Shown here in pieces: positions 1 through 7,903 of a DNA stretch of 64,000 bases (the first letter of the stretch is position 1; every line of letters begins with the position of its first letter). A program made the position numbers and the translations under genes. A model generated the notes under the pieces. That model ran no database searches. It saw nothing but the letters and a program-made list of their open reading frames with translations, and had not been told where the DNA came from. Origin of the DNA: Xylophilus sp042867185 (GTDB lineage: Bacteria > Pseudomonadota > Gammaproteobacteria > Burkholderiales > Burkholderiaceae_C); contig JBHZQV010000014.1 in assembly GCA_042867185.1 (NCBI GenBank), positions 1 to 64,000 on the forward strand. The letters run 5' to 3'.

Positions 1-11
1 CCGCAGCGAAA

Positions 12-80
12 TAAAGGAGGAGGCCGCAGGCCGGGGGACATTCGCGGAGGGGGGCACCCGGCGATCACGGCCCCCGCACC
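12..80 (+). repeat. Intergenic repeat R1, copy 1
   Basis: A purine-rich stretch (AGGAGGAGGCCGCAGG followed by CCGGGGGACATTCGCGGAG) matches two other places in the window: the minus strand near 20220-20290 and the plus strand at 24072-24133. All three copies end in a GGCG-ATC motif. It is non-coding and lies upstream of the TRAP operon. Elements of this kind are scattered through Comamonadaceae genomes, as I recall; the function is unknown. Confidence 0.7.
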
Positions 81-116
81 CCACGCACAGCCCCTCCCCA
101 AAACCAACCAATCGAC

Positions 117-150
117 CCACCGCCACCGCCACCGCCACCGCCACCGCCAC
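117..150. repeat. Hexanucleotide tandem repeat (CGCCAC)x5
   Basis: Five perfect copies of CGCCAC run from 121 to 150, preceded by a partial CCAC. The tract sits about 200 bases upstream of the TRAP binding-protein gene in a stretch with no credible gene. The rest of 1-354 holds repeat R1 and low-complexity GC-rich DNA; I see no clear promoter in it. Confidence 0.9.
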
Positions 151-354
151 GGCCCACCGCCCACCGCCCCATCGCGCCATCGCGCCCAAGGCGCACGCTT
201 GCGCCAGTGGCACCGTTTTTGCGTGCCCCCTCACCGCCGGACCGCGCCGGGCCCTCGAGGGAATCTACCGTTCCCGCCACACGTGCAAGCGGTCACAGTG
301 CCCGACGTCCTTTCCTTCATACAACCCATCGGCCTTCTCCGAGGAACCGCTCCC

Positions 355-1326
355 ATGAACCGTAGAACCCTCGCCGCCTGCGCGGTCGCGCTGCTGGCCC
401 AGACCTCCGCCTTCGCACAGGCCAAATGGGACCTGCCCACCGCCTACCCGGCGACCAACTACCACACCGAGAACATCGCCCAGTTCGCCAAGGACGTGGA
501 AGCGGCCAGCGGCGGCAAGCTCAAGGTGACGGTGCACGCCAACGCCTCGCTGTTCAAGGCGCCCGAGATCAAGCGCGCGGTGCAGAGCGGCCAGGCCCAG
601 GCCGGCGAGATCCTGCTGGCCAATTTTTCCAACGAGAACCCGATCTACGCACTCGACGGCGTGCCCTTCCTGGCCACCACCTATGCCGAATCGCGCAAGC
701 TCTACGACGTGTCCAAACCCGCCACCGACAAGCTGCTGGCCGCGCAGGGCATGAAGATCCTGTTCTCTGTGCCGTGGGCGCCGCAAGGCATCTACAGCAA
801 GCGGGAAATCACGTCGGTCGCCGATCTGCGCGGCATCAAGTGGCGTGCCTACAGCCCCGCCACCGCCAAGATCGCCGAGCTGGTCGGCGCCCAGCCGGTC
901 CAGATCCAGCAGGCCGAACTCAGCGCCGCGATGGCCACCGGCGTGATCGAGGCGTTCATGACCTCGGGCTCCACCGGCTACGACACCAAGACCTACGAAA
1001 GCATCAAGAATTTCTACGACACCCAGGCGTGGATTCCGAAGAACGTGGTGCTGGTCAACATGAAGAGCTTCAACGCGCTCGACGCCGCCACCCAGGCCGC
1101 GGTGGCCAAGGCCGCCGCCGATGCCGAAGCCCGCGGCTGGAAGATCGCCGAGGCCAAGAACGACGAGTACAAGCGCCTCCTGACCGAGCGCGGCATGAAG
1201 ATCATGAAGCCCTCGCCCAAGCTCGACGCCGACATGCGCCAGGTCGGCAGCATCATGCAGGCCGACTGGCTGAAGGCCGCCGGCGCCGACGGCGCCGCGA
1301 TCGTCGACGCCTACCGCAAGCCATGA
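355..1326 (+). CDS. dctP: TRAP transporter substrate-binding protein, DctP family
   Basis: This is a periplasmic binding protein of a tripartite ATP-independent (TRAP) transporter. It captures an organic acid and delivers it to the DctQM permease encoded just downstream. The 323-residue product starts with a Sec signal peptide (MNRRTLAACAVALLAQTSAFA, cut after about residue 21) and continues with a DctP-family fold. Typical segments are AGEILLANFSNENPIY near residue 85 and LRGIKWRAYSPATAKIAEL near residue 155. I chose the ATG at 355 because the signal peptide begins there. The stop overlaps the dctQ start as ATGA, so the genes are translationally coupled. The substrate cannot be told; C4-dicarboxylates are only the family default. 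Confidence 0.93.
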   Translation: MNRRTLAACAVALLAQTSAFAQAKWDLPTAYPATNYHTENIAQFAKDVEAASGGKLKVTVHANASLFKAPEIKRAVQSGQAQAGEILLANFSNENPIYALDGVPFLATTYAESRKLYDVSKPATDKLLAAQGMKILFSVPWAPQGIYSKREITSVADLRGIKWRAYSPATAKIAELVGAQPVQIQQAELSAAMATGVIEAFMTSGSTGYDTKTYESIKNFYDTQAWIPKNVVLVNMKSFNALDAATQAAVAKAAADAEARGWKIAEAKNDEYKRLLTERGMKIMKPSPKLDADMRQVGSIMQADWLKAAGADGAAIVDAYRKP

Positions 1327-1934
1327 GCGCCGTTCGGCCCCCGGCCGCCGCCGGGCCGGTGGCCGGCGCGTTGCCTGCTGCCGCCTGTGCGCCCGGCCCG
1401 CTGCGGCGGGTGCTGGCGCGCCTGTTCGACGCGGCCGGCGCGCTGGGCGCGGCCTGCGTGGTCGCCATCTTCCTGCTGATGATCGTGGCGGGTGTCGGCC
1501 GGCAGGTCAACCTGCGGGTCAGCGGCATCAACGACGTGGTGGCATGGCTGTGTGCGGCCGCCGCCTTCCTGGCGATGGCGCATGCGTTTCGCCACGGCGA
1601 CTTCGTGCGGGTGACGCTGGTGCTGGAATGGGTGCCGCCGCGGGTGCGCCGCTGGATGGACGCGGTGTGCCTGGCCGTCGCGACCGTCGCGGTCGGTTAT
1701 CTGACCTGGTGGGCCACCGCCTTCACCTGGGAGAGCTACGAATTCGCCGAGGTGGCGACCGGCCTGGTCGCGATCCCGATCTGGATTCCGCAATCGACCT
1801 TCGTGGTGGGGTGCTGGCTGCTGATGCTGGCGGTGCTCGACGAACTGGTCACCGTGCTGCAGGGCGGCAAGCCGAGCTACCAGCGCGCGGTGGAAGAGCG
1901 CCACGCGGCGGGCGATTTCTCGTCCGAAGTCTGA
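1323..1934 (+). CDS. dctQ: TRAP transporter small permease, DctQ family
   Basis: This is the small integral-membrane subunit of the TRAP transporter, 203 residues. After a Pro/Ala-rich N-terminus there are four hydrophobic segments, at about residues 35-60, 72-92, 115-135 and 155-180. That is the four-helix plan of the DctQ family, which bridges the binding protein and the large permease. Its ATG overlaps the dctP stop by four bases. A 114-bp gap separates it from dctM, longer than usual within a TRAP operon; the gap contains no ORF of note. Confidence 0.9.
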   Translation: MSAVRPPAAAGPVAGALPAAACAPGPLRRVLARLFDAAGALGAACVVAIFLLMIVAGVGRQVNLRVSGINDVVAWLCAAAAFLAMAHAFRHGDFVRVTLVLEWVPPRVRRWMDAVCLAVATVAVGYLTWWATAFTWESYEFAEVATGLVAIPIWIPQSTFVVGCWLLMLAVLDELVTVLQGGKPSYQRAVEERHAAGDFSSEV

Positions 1935-2048
1935 TGCGCTGCTCGCCTTCCCGCAGCGCGGCGCCCGGCATACCGCCGGCGCGCCGCCCTTCCCTCTTCC
2001 GCTTCCCTTCTATCGGTTTCCGAGGCCCCGCCCTCCAGGATTTTCTTC

Positions 2049-3380
2049 ATGTCTGACACCCTGCTCATGGGCGGCATGCTGCTCGGCATCATGCTGGTGC
2101 TGCTGGCCGGCGGCGTCTGGATCGCGATGACGCTGGCGATCGTCGGCTGGATCGGCCAGGCTTTCTTCACCAACACCCTGCCCGGCAAGAACCTGTTCTC
2201 GGCCTTCTGGGAAAGCAACGCCTCGTGGGAGCTGGCCGCGCTGCCGCTCTTCATCTGGATGGGCGAGATCCTGTTCCGCACCAAGCTCAGCGAGGAGATG
2301 TTCGAGGGCCTGCGCTCCTGGCTCAACCGGGTGCCGGGACGGCTGATGCACACCACCGTGCTCGGCTGCGGCGTGTTCGGATCGGTCTCGGGCTCGTCGG
2401 CCGCGACCTGCGCCACCATCGCCAAGGTGGCCCTGCCCGAGCTGAAGAAGCGCGGCTACAACGAAAACCTGGCGATCGGATCGCTGGCCACGGCCGGCAC
2501 CCTGGGCATCCTGATCCCGCCTTCCATCACGATGGTGGTCTACGCGGTGGCGGCCGATGCGTCGATCATCCGCATCTTTTTGGCGGGCTTTCTGCCCAGC
2601 CTGCTGCTGATGGTGCTGTTCTCCGGCTACATCGGCTGGTGGAGCCACCGCCACCCGGACCAGGTGCCGCCGGCCGACCCGCCCAGCAGCTTCATGCAAA
2701 AGTTGAAAGCCTCGGGCAACCTGATCCCGTGCGCGCTGCTGATCGTCTTCATCGTCTGGGTGCTGGTGGCCGGCTGGGCCACCGCCACAGAATGCGCGGC
2801 CTTCGGCGTGCTGGGCTCGCTGGCCATCGCCGCCTACGGCCGCAGCCTGACCTGGCAGAACTTCAAGGACGGGGTGATGGGCGCCACCCGCACCAGCTGC
2901 ATGATCATGTTCATCCTGGCGGGCGCGGCCTTCCTGACCAAGACCATGGCCTTCACCGGCATCCCGCGCGAGCTGGCGGAATGGGTCGACGGCATGCACC
3001 TGTCGCCCTACGCCCTCATCTCGGTGCTGGTGCTGGTGTACCTGGTGCTGGGCACCGCGCTCGACGGCATCAGCATGATCGTGCTGACCAGCGCGGTGGT
3101 GCTGCCGATGATCCAGAAGGCGGGCTTCGACCTGGTCTGGTTCGGCATCTTCGTGATCCTGCTGGTCGAGATCGCCGAGGTGACGCCGCCGGTGGGCTTC
3201 AACCTCTTCGTGCTGCAGAACATGACCGGCCGGGACAGCAACCTGATCGCCAAGGCGGCGATCCCGTTCTTCGCCTGCCTGGTGGTCTGCATCGCGCTGA
3301 TCACGCTGTTCCCGCAGATCGTGACCCTCCTGCCCGACCTGGTGATGGGCAAGGACGGCGCGCCGCTGCCGGCGGGCTGA
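2049..3380 (+). CDS. dctM: TRAP transporter large permease, DctM family
   Basis: This 443-residue membrane protein is the ion-coupled translocation subunit of the TRAP transporter. It has the expected string of about a dozen hydrophobic helices and DctM signature segments such as LGILIPPSITMVVYAVAADA (residues 155-174) and IAEVTPPVGFNLFVLQ near residue 375. Length is normal for the family. Together with dctP and dctQ it makes a complete transporter. The stop codon lies in the first unit of a GGCTGA hexanucleotide repeat, so changes in repeat number would not alter the protein. Confidence 0.95.
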   Translation: MSDTLLMGGMLLGIMLVLLAGGVWIAMTLAIVGWIGQAFFTNTLPGKNLFSAFWESNASWELAALPLFIWMGEILFRTKLSEEMFEGLRSWLNRVPGRLMHTTVLGCGVFGSVSGSSAATCATIAKVALPELKKRGYNENLAIGSLATAGTLGILIPPSITMVVYAVAADASIIRIFLAGFLPSLLLMVLFSGYIGWWSHRHPDQVPPADPPSSFMQKLKASGNLIPCALLIVFIVWVLVAGWATATECAAFGVLGSLAIAAYGRSLTWQNFKDGVMGATRTSCMIMFILAGAAFLTKTMAFTGIPRELAEWVDGMHLSPYALISVLVLVYLVLGTALDGISMIVLTSAVVLPMIQKAGFDLVWFGIFVILLVEIAEVTPPVGFNLFVLQNMTGRDSNLIAKAAIPFFACLVVCIALITLFPQIVTLLPDLVMGKDGAPLPAG

Positions 3381-3404
3381 GGCTGAGGCTGAGGCTGAGG
3401 CTGC
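3375..3404. repeat. Hexanucleotide tandem repeat (GGCTGA)x4 at the dctM stop
   Basis: Four perfect GGCTGA units (3375-3398) are followed by a degenerate GGCTGC. The TGA of the first unit is the stop codon of dctM, and every later unit carries another in-frame TGA. Expansion or contraction would therefore leave the dctM product unchanged. Confidence 0.9.
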
Positions 3405-3462
3405 GTTTGCGATACTGCGCGGCATGCTGCTCCACGTCTTCGTCTGGTGGCCTTGCGCTGGA

Positions 3463-3526
3463 TTTTCAGAAGAAAAATACTTGCAGCCGGCGCCGCACGC
3501 CGGCCACTAGCTATCGTTTCGATAGC
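3463..3526 (-). repeat. Hairpin repeat R2 (copy A) at the 3' end of the MFS gene
   Basis: A 64-base element has two inverted repeats: GCCGGCG/CGCCGGC around 3485-3505, and GCTATCG-TTT-CGATAGC at 3510-3526. An A-rich arm lies at 3463-3480. It closely matches 45399-45462. The stop and last codons of the minus-strand MFS gene lie inside the GCTAT hairpin. It separates two convergent operons, so it may act as a bidirectional terminator. Confidence 0.85.
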
Positions 3527-4740
3527 ATCTGGTCCCGCTGGGCCAGGCTGGGAAACAGCCGGAACCACATCAGCGCCACCAGCATGGTGCCCACGCCGCC
3601 GAACACCACCGAGCCCACCGGCCCCAGCAGCGCGGCGGTGGCGCCCGACTCGAACTCGCCCAGCTGGTTGCTGGCGCCGATGAAGACCGAATTGACCGCG
3701 CTCACCCGGCCGCGCATCGCGTCGGGCGTCTCCAGCTGCACCAGCGTCTGGCGCACCACCACGCTCACCATGTCGGCACCGCCGGTGACCGCCAGCGCCA
3801 CCAGCGACACCCACAGGTTGTGCGACACGCCGAATACCAGCGTCGCCAGCCCGAAGATGCCCACCGCGGCCAGCATGCGCGCACCCACCTTGCGCTCCAG
3901 CGGCCAGCGGGTCAGCACCACCGACATCGTCAGCGCTCCCACCGCCGGGGCCGCCCGCAGCATGCCCAGGCCCCAGGGGCCGGTGTGCAGGATGTCCTTG
4001 GCGTAGATCGGCAGCAGCGCCACCGCGCCGCCCAGCAGCACCGCGAACAGGTCGAGCGACACCGCGCCCAGCACCGGCTTGCGGTGCCAGATGAACCGCA
4101 CGCCGGCCAGCAGCGTCTGCAGCGATACCGGCGCGCGCGGCGCGGCCACGTGGGCGTAGCCGAGCCGCGCCACCAGCACGCTGCCCATCACGAACAGCGC
4201 CACGCAGGTGCCGTACACCGCGGTGGCGCCGGCGACGAAGATCACGCCGCCCAGCGCCGGCCCGCCGATGATCGCCGCCTGCGCGCCCGCCGCGCTGAAC
4301 GCCATCGCCCGCGGCAGCATCAGCGGCGGCACCAGCGCCGGGGTGAGCGCCTGCTGCGCGGGCATCTGGAAGGCCCGCACCATGCCCAGCACCACCGACA
4401 GGGCCAGCAGCAGGGTCCGGCCGACCCAGTGGCCCTCGGTCGCCAGCACCAGCGTCAATGCCACCACGCCCTGGGTGAAGAAGCAGGCGGCCACGATGTG
4501 CCCGCGGTGCAGACGGTCGGCCACATGCCCGGCCACCAGGGTCAGCAGCAGGGCCGGCACGAACTGGTAGAGCCCCACCAGGCCCAGGTCCCAGGCGCTG
4601 CCGGTCAGCTCGTACATCTGCCAGCCCACCGCCACCATTAGCATCTGCTGGCCGGCGGTGCCGAACAGGCGCGCGGCCCAGAAACGGATGAAGGCGCGTT
4701 CCTGGAGCAGGTCGCGGAACTGGTACGTGGGGGTGGTCAT
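3511..4740 (-). CDS. MFS transporter, EntS-like (MFS_3 family)
   Basis: This is a 409-residue major facilitator with about 12 predicted membrane helices. It resembles the MFS_3 group that includes the enterobactin exporter EntS. Family features are the early motif FWAARLFGTAGQQMLMVAVG, a GHVADRLHRGHIV loop after the second helix, and ETPDAMRGRVSAVNSVFIGA in the C-terminal half. I chose the ATG at 4740 because helix 1 follows at the normal distance. It probably exports a small molecule, but no neighbour suggests which. The last residues (QMLSKR) and stop are encoded inside hairpin repeat R2. Confidence 0.85.
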   Translation of the reverse strand: MTTPTYQFRDLLQERAFIRFWAARLFGTAGQQMLMVAVGWQMYELTGSAWDLGLVGLYQFVPALLLTLVAGHVADRLHRGHIVAACFFTQGVVALTLVLATEGHWVGRTLLLALSVVLGMVRAFQMPAQQALTPALVPPLMLPRAMAFSAAGAQAAIIGGPALGGVIFVAGATAVYGTCVALFVMGSVLVARLGYAHVAAPRAPVSLQTLLAGVRFIWHRKPVLGAVSLDLFAVLLGGAVALLPIYAKDILHTGPWGLGMLRAAPAVGALTMSVVLTRWPLERKVGARMLAAVGIFGLATLVFGVSHNLWVSLVALAVTGGADMVSVVVRQTLVQLETPDAMRGRVSAVNSVFIGASNQLGEFESGATAALLGPVGSVVFGGVGTMLVALMWFRLFPSLAQRDQMLSKR

Positions 4741-4936
4741 GGGGGCAGGCGGCGTGGCCGGCACTGCCGTGGCGCCAGGTGCGCGGCAGGGTCGTGGGCG
4801 AGGATGCGGGGTCCGGCGGGGCGAAGCGGCATTTTGCCCCGCCCCGCCCGCGCCTGCAGACGCGTGCGCGTCAGTTCTCCTCTGCGCGGGGGCGGCGGTG
4901 CCGGGTCGGCGCCCGGCCGCGCCGCGGCGGACCGTC

Positions 4937-5830
4937 ATGGCGATCCCCCACAATGGCGGGATGGATTCCACCCACAACCTCAACGACAACCGCATCGCCG
5001 ATGCCTGGGCCACGCTGCACGCGCATTCCGACAGCGGCAACACCCTGCAATCGGAGGCCTACCGCCTCGCTTTCGCCGATCCCGAATTCCTCACCCGCCG
5101 CGAGACCCGCGGCGTGCGGATGCAGCTGGAGATGCTCAAGCCCGACCTGGACCAGCAGGCCCAGGGCATCGAGAACACCGTGGTGGTCTACGGCAGCGCC
5201 CGCTTTCTGCCCCCCGACGAAGCCGCGGCGCTGCTGCAGGCGGCCGAGACGGTGGGCGAGCCCGAGGCCATCGCCGCCGCGCGGCTGAAAGTCAAGAACG
5301 CCTACTACTACGAGCAGGCCCGCCTGTTCGCGCGGCTGGTCGCCACCGACAGCGAAGCCCGCCCGAAGGAAGAACGGCTCTACATCTGCACCGGCGGCGG
5401 CCCCGGCATCATGGAGGCCGCCAACCGCGGCGCGCACGAGGTCGGCGCACTGAACGTCGGTCTCAACATCGCGCTGCCGCACGAGCAGAGCGGCAACCGC
5501 TTCATCACGCCCAGCCTGTCGTTCAAGTTCCACTATTTCGCGCTGCGCAAGATGCACTTCATGATGCGTGCCAAGGCGCTGGTGGCGTTCCCCGGAGGCT
5601 TCGGCACGCTCGACGAGCTGTTCGAGCTGCTGACCCTGGTGCAGACGCGCAAGAGCAAGCGGGTGCCGATCGTGCTGTTCGGCAAGAGCTTCTGGAACCG
5701 CGTCGTCAACTTCGAGGTGCTGGTCGAAGAAGGCACCATCTCGGCCGCCGACCTGAAGCTGTTCCACATCACCGACGATCCCCAGGACGCCTGGAACACG
5801 ATCCAGGATTTCTACCGGCTGACGGACTGA
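4937..5830 (+). CDS. LOG family protein (nucleotide 5'-monophosphate phosphoribohydrolase fold)
   Basis: This Rossmann-fold protein of the LOG/lysine decarboxylase-like family carries both hallmark motifs: GGGPGIMEAANRGA near residue 157 and FPGGFGTLDELFE near residue 220. Members with both motifs hydrolyse cytokinin riboside 5'-monophosphates or other nucleoside monophosphates to the base plus ribose phosphate. It is 297 residues from 4937. The in-frame ATG at 4961 (MDSTHNLND) is an alternative, but the GGCGG stretch is better spaced for 4937. It is divergent from the MFS gene across a 196-bp gap. In a plant-associated strain a cytokinin-activating role is possible but unproven. Confidence 0.85.
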   Translation: MAIPHNGGMDSTHNLNDNRIADAWATLHAHSDSGNTLQSEAYRLAFADPEFLTRRETRGVRMQLEMLKPDLDQQAQGIENTVVVYGSARFLPPDEAAALLQAAETVGEPEAIAAARLKVKNAYYYEQARLFARLVATDSEARPKEERLYICTGGGPGIMEAANRGAHEVGALNVGLNIALPHEQSGNRFITPSLSFKFHYFALRKMHFMMRAKALVAFPGGFGTLDELFELLTLVQTRKSKRVPIVLFGKSFWNRVVNFEVLVEEGTISAADLKLFHITDDPQDAWNTIQDFYRLTD

Positions 5831-6027
5831 GCGTCGTCGCACAGGCGTCTCCCGCGCGCGTAGGCGCTGGGCCGTGCCGGAGCCACGGCCCACCCCGGTG
5901 CACCTGCGGCGGGATGCGCCGTTCCATGGGCATACGCCTACAGGCGCCTAGCACCGGCGCTGGCACCCGCTCCCCCCCGAACGCCTAGCATGGAACCACA
6001 GAACGCAAACGCTTTGTGAGGAGTTCC

Positions 6028-6252
6028 ATGACGTCCACCCATCCACGCGACTCCAACGCACCCGCATCACCCGACCCGCTGGACCACGACGCCTTCGAAG
6101 GCGGCGACCGCGGCGACAAGTCGGGCACCAACGCCGCCCAGAACCGGGCGGTCGGCATCGACGATCCGATCGCAGAAGGCAGCCGCCAGGGCCGCGAGCG
6201 CTACAAGACCGACATCGACAAGGGCGAAGCGGAACCCCGGAAGTCCGTCTAG
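6028..6252 (+). CDS. Small conserved-looking hydrophilic protein
   Basis: This is a 74-residue acidic protein with no membrane segment, rich in Asp, Gly, Arg and Lys. It contains segments such as DAFEGGDRGDKSGTNAAQNR and RYKTDIDKGEAEPRKSV. A good ribosome binding site (GAGGAG) sits at the right distance before the ATG, which supports it being real. I do not recognise a family with a known role. Composition suggests an unstructured, stress-type small protein, but that is a guess. It ends tail-to-tail with a possible minus-strand mini-gene. Confidence 0.65.
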   Translation: MTSTHPRDSNAPASPDPLDHDAFEGGDRGDKSGTNAAQNRAVGIDDPIAEGSRQGRERYKTDIDKGEAEPRKSV

Positions 6253-6357
6253 CCGACGATAAAGGGCACCAGCTTGCCGAGGTTCACAAAGACGCGCCGT
6301 CTGCCCTGCAGACCCGAAGCGTCGAGAAAAGCTGGTGGCTTCCAGCACCTGTTTCAT
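6249..6357 (-). pseudogene. Possible mini-gene with a one-base frame break, or a structured RNA
   Basis: A ribosome binding site (GAGGGG) precedes an ATG reading MKQVLEATSF. One base later in phase (at AGCTTTTCTCG) the reading continues as LDASGLQGRRRVFVNLGKLV and then PFIVG-stop. The shifted frame reads like real protein and ends exactly at the stop of the convergent small gene. It could be a broken small gene, a slippery-site frameshift, or chance. The same DNA can fold: CACCAGCTT pairs with AAGCTGGTG. I do not recognise the peptide. Confidence 0.3.
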
Positions 6358-6369
6358 GGTGCCCCTCTT

Positions 6370-6394
6370 GCCCGCGCACAGCGCGGGCTTTTTT
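6370..6394 (+). terminator. Rho-independent terminator
   Basis: A perfect stem GCCCGCGC-ACA-GCGCGGGC is followed by six T residues on the plus strand. It lies 120 bases after the stop of the small gene ending at 6252 and could end that transcript or a short RNA from 6253-6395. On the minus strand it has no T run. Confidence 0.8.
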
Positions 6395-6401
6395 GCGCCC
6401 G

Positions 6402-6542
6402 CTACGGGCCCGGGCGGGGATCCTGTACCGGGGGCTGCTGCGCCGGACGGGGCGGCGGGTCGCCGATCGGGGTCTCGGACGGCTGGCTCGGGGGCGGGGG
6501 CACCTGCAGCGGGGGCGTCGGAATCGGGGATTCGGTAGGCAT
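6402..6542 (-). CDS. Proline-rich small protein
   Basis: This is a 46-residue peptide of which about 40 percent is proline (for example TPPLQVPPPPSQPSETPIG and PPPRPAQQPPVQDPRPGP). It is preceded by a strong AGGAGA ribosome binding site about eight bases before the ATG at 6542. That site is the main reason to call it. It has no signal peptide or membrane helix. Function is unknown; GC-rich DNA can give such ORFs by chance. Confidence 0.45.
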   Translation of the reverse strand: MPTESPIPTPPLQVPPPPSQPSETPIGDPPPRPAQQPPVQDPRPGP

Positions 6543-6673
6543 GGGGCATTTCTCCTGGGATGGACCATCATGGTGGCGCACGCCGGTGGAGAAGTTTCCG
6601 CTTGCTACCGAGGTCAACGACCGCGCCACGGTCGGCAGGGGAACCTACGGCGCGGCCGCCGTCTCCCACCGGC

Positions 6674-7582
6674 ATGACGGCCGACACGCTCTTTCCAGCC
6701 ACTGACATGCAAGCCATGAAGACCGCGGCCGTGGACCGCTACACCTACCGCGGGCTGAACAATGCCCATGCGGAGCGTGCGGGCCTCGCTTTCGCGGCGC
6801 ACCTGGAGCGGCTGGGCGCGGCCCGCTGCGTCGTGGCGCTCCAGCACGCGCACCGCCAGGCAGAGCCCGGCACTCCGCCGCACCATGCGCTGCGTGTCCT
6901 GATCGGGGTGCTGCACGAACTGGGCATCGAAACGCTCCAGGCCCAGATGGAGCAATGGCGCACCGCGCGGAATGCGCTCGAATCCACCCGCGCAGACCTG
7001 CAGGCACTGCAGCAATCGTTCGACGCGGAGTTCGCCCACTGGAGCGCCACCGCCGCGCAGATCCGGCACACCCGGGAGCAGGCGCTGGCGCTGCTCGATT
7101 CCCTGCTGCCCGCGGCGCAGCGCAAAGACAGCCCGTCGGCCCGGCCCCTGTCGAAAGCGCTGGCGCGCCTGCCCGGTGGCGAACTGCAGGCCGCCCTGGT
7201 CTCGGGCGAGGACGCGTTCCTCCAGCCTGCGCAGGACGCCCTGTTGGCCGACCTGGTGGACGTCGGCCTGGCGCTGGAGGTGCGCGAGCATGCCTGCGCC
7301 GCCGAGGGCCTGGGGATAGAGACAGAGCTGGCGCTGGGCGCGGCGGGCTACGACATCCAGGATGCGATCCACCAGTTCAAGCCGCTGGCAGAAGCCGCAG
7401 CGGCGCTGATGGAGCGCCGCAAGCAGCTGACGGCGGCCGTCGCCCACACCGCCCGGCTCCAGGCGGCGTGCCAGCAGGCGTCGGTGCCGGCGCTGCTGAT
7501 GCGGCTGCCCTATCTGTGGTTTCCGGCCTTCGCCTTCGGCCGGGCCGACGAGGTGCTGGCGGCGCAACGGCCGGCGGCATAG
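6674..7582 (+). CDS. Hypothetical protein, mostly helical
   Basis: This is a 302-residue, Ala/Leu/Gln-rich protein that I cannot assign. It is predicted to be almost all helical, with a probable coiled coil at about residues 88-135 (WRTARNALESTRADLQALQQ and onward) and another helical block at 235-275. The C-terminus ends with a more hydrophobic stretch (ALLMRLPYLWFPAFAFG). No signal peptide or enzyme motif is visible. The ATG at 6674 was taken as the first in frame; the Met residues 11-15 codons later are alternatives. It stands alone, upstream of tRNA-Ser. Confidence 0.6.
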   Translation: MTADTLFPATDMQAMKTAAVDRYTYRGLNNAHAERAGLAFAAHLERLGAARCVVALQHAHRQAEPGTPPHHALRVLIGVLHELGIETLQAQMEQWRTARNALESTRADLQALQQSFDAEFAHWSATAAQIRHTREQALALLDSLLPAAQRKDSPSARPLSKALARLPGGELQAALVSGEDAFLQPAQDALLADLVDVGLALEVREHACAAEGLGIETELALGAAGYDIQDAIHQFKPLAEAAAALMERRKQLTAAVAHTARLQAACQQASVPALLMRLPYLWFPAFAFGRADEVLAAQRPAA

Positions 7583-7660
7583 GCGGCACGACCGGCGGTC
7601 CGGAAGACCCGGGCACGGGCGGGCCGAGGGGCGCCGAAGGCTAGAATCGGAGGCTATCCA

Positions 7661-7747
7661 GGAAACGTGGCAGAGCGGTTGAATGCACCGGTCTTGAAAA
7701 CCGGCGATGTCGAAAGACATTCGTGAGTTCGAATCTCACCGTTTCCG
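7661..7747 (+). tRNA. tRNA-Ser (anticodon UGA)
   Basis: The full cloverleaf can be read: acceptor arm GGAAACG/CGTTTCC, D arm starting GGCAGAGCGGTTGAATGC, anticodon stem CCGGT/ACCGG around loop CTTGAAA (anticodon TGA), long class II variable arm, and T arm GTGAG-TTCGAAT-CTCAC. The 3' CCA is not encoded. It is a possible integration site, but the DNA downstream looks ordinary. Confidence 0.97.
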
Positions 7748-7903
7748 CCGGAGCACCCAGCGCCAGCAGTTGGGAGCACTCCGGGCATCCCGTGCGATCC
7801 GATCGACCGTCCGAGGCAGCGCGCGCACTTCGTAGGACATGTCCTGCAGTGCTCTCGGCGCAGGCCATCGTGGGCTATCGCACACCTTTGTTCGAATGAG
7901 ACC

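Noticed and set aside
121..150. (CGCCAC)x5 considered as a CRISPR or phage-type array
   Set aside because: Units are six bases with no spacers; it is a simple-sequence tract.
7748..7903. Integration site or prophage remnant after tRNA-Ser
   Set aside because: No integrase gene and no repeat of the tRNA 3' end were found nearby; the receiver gene follows with ordinary composition.
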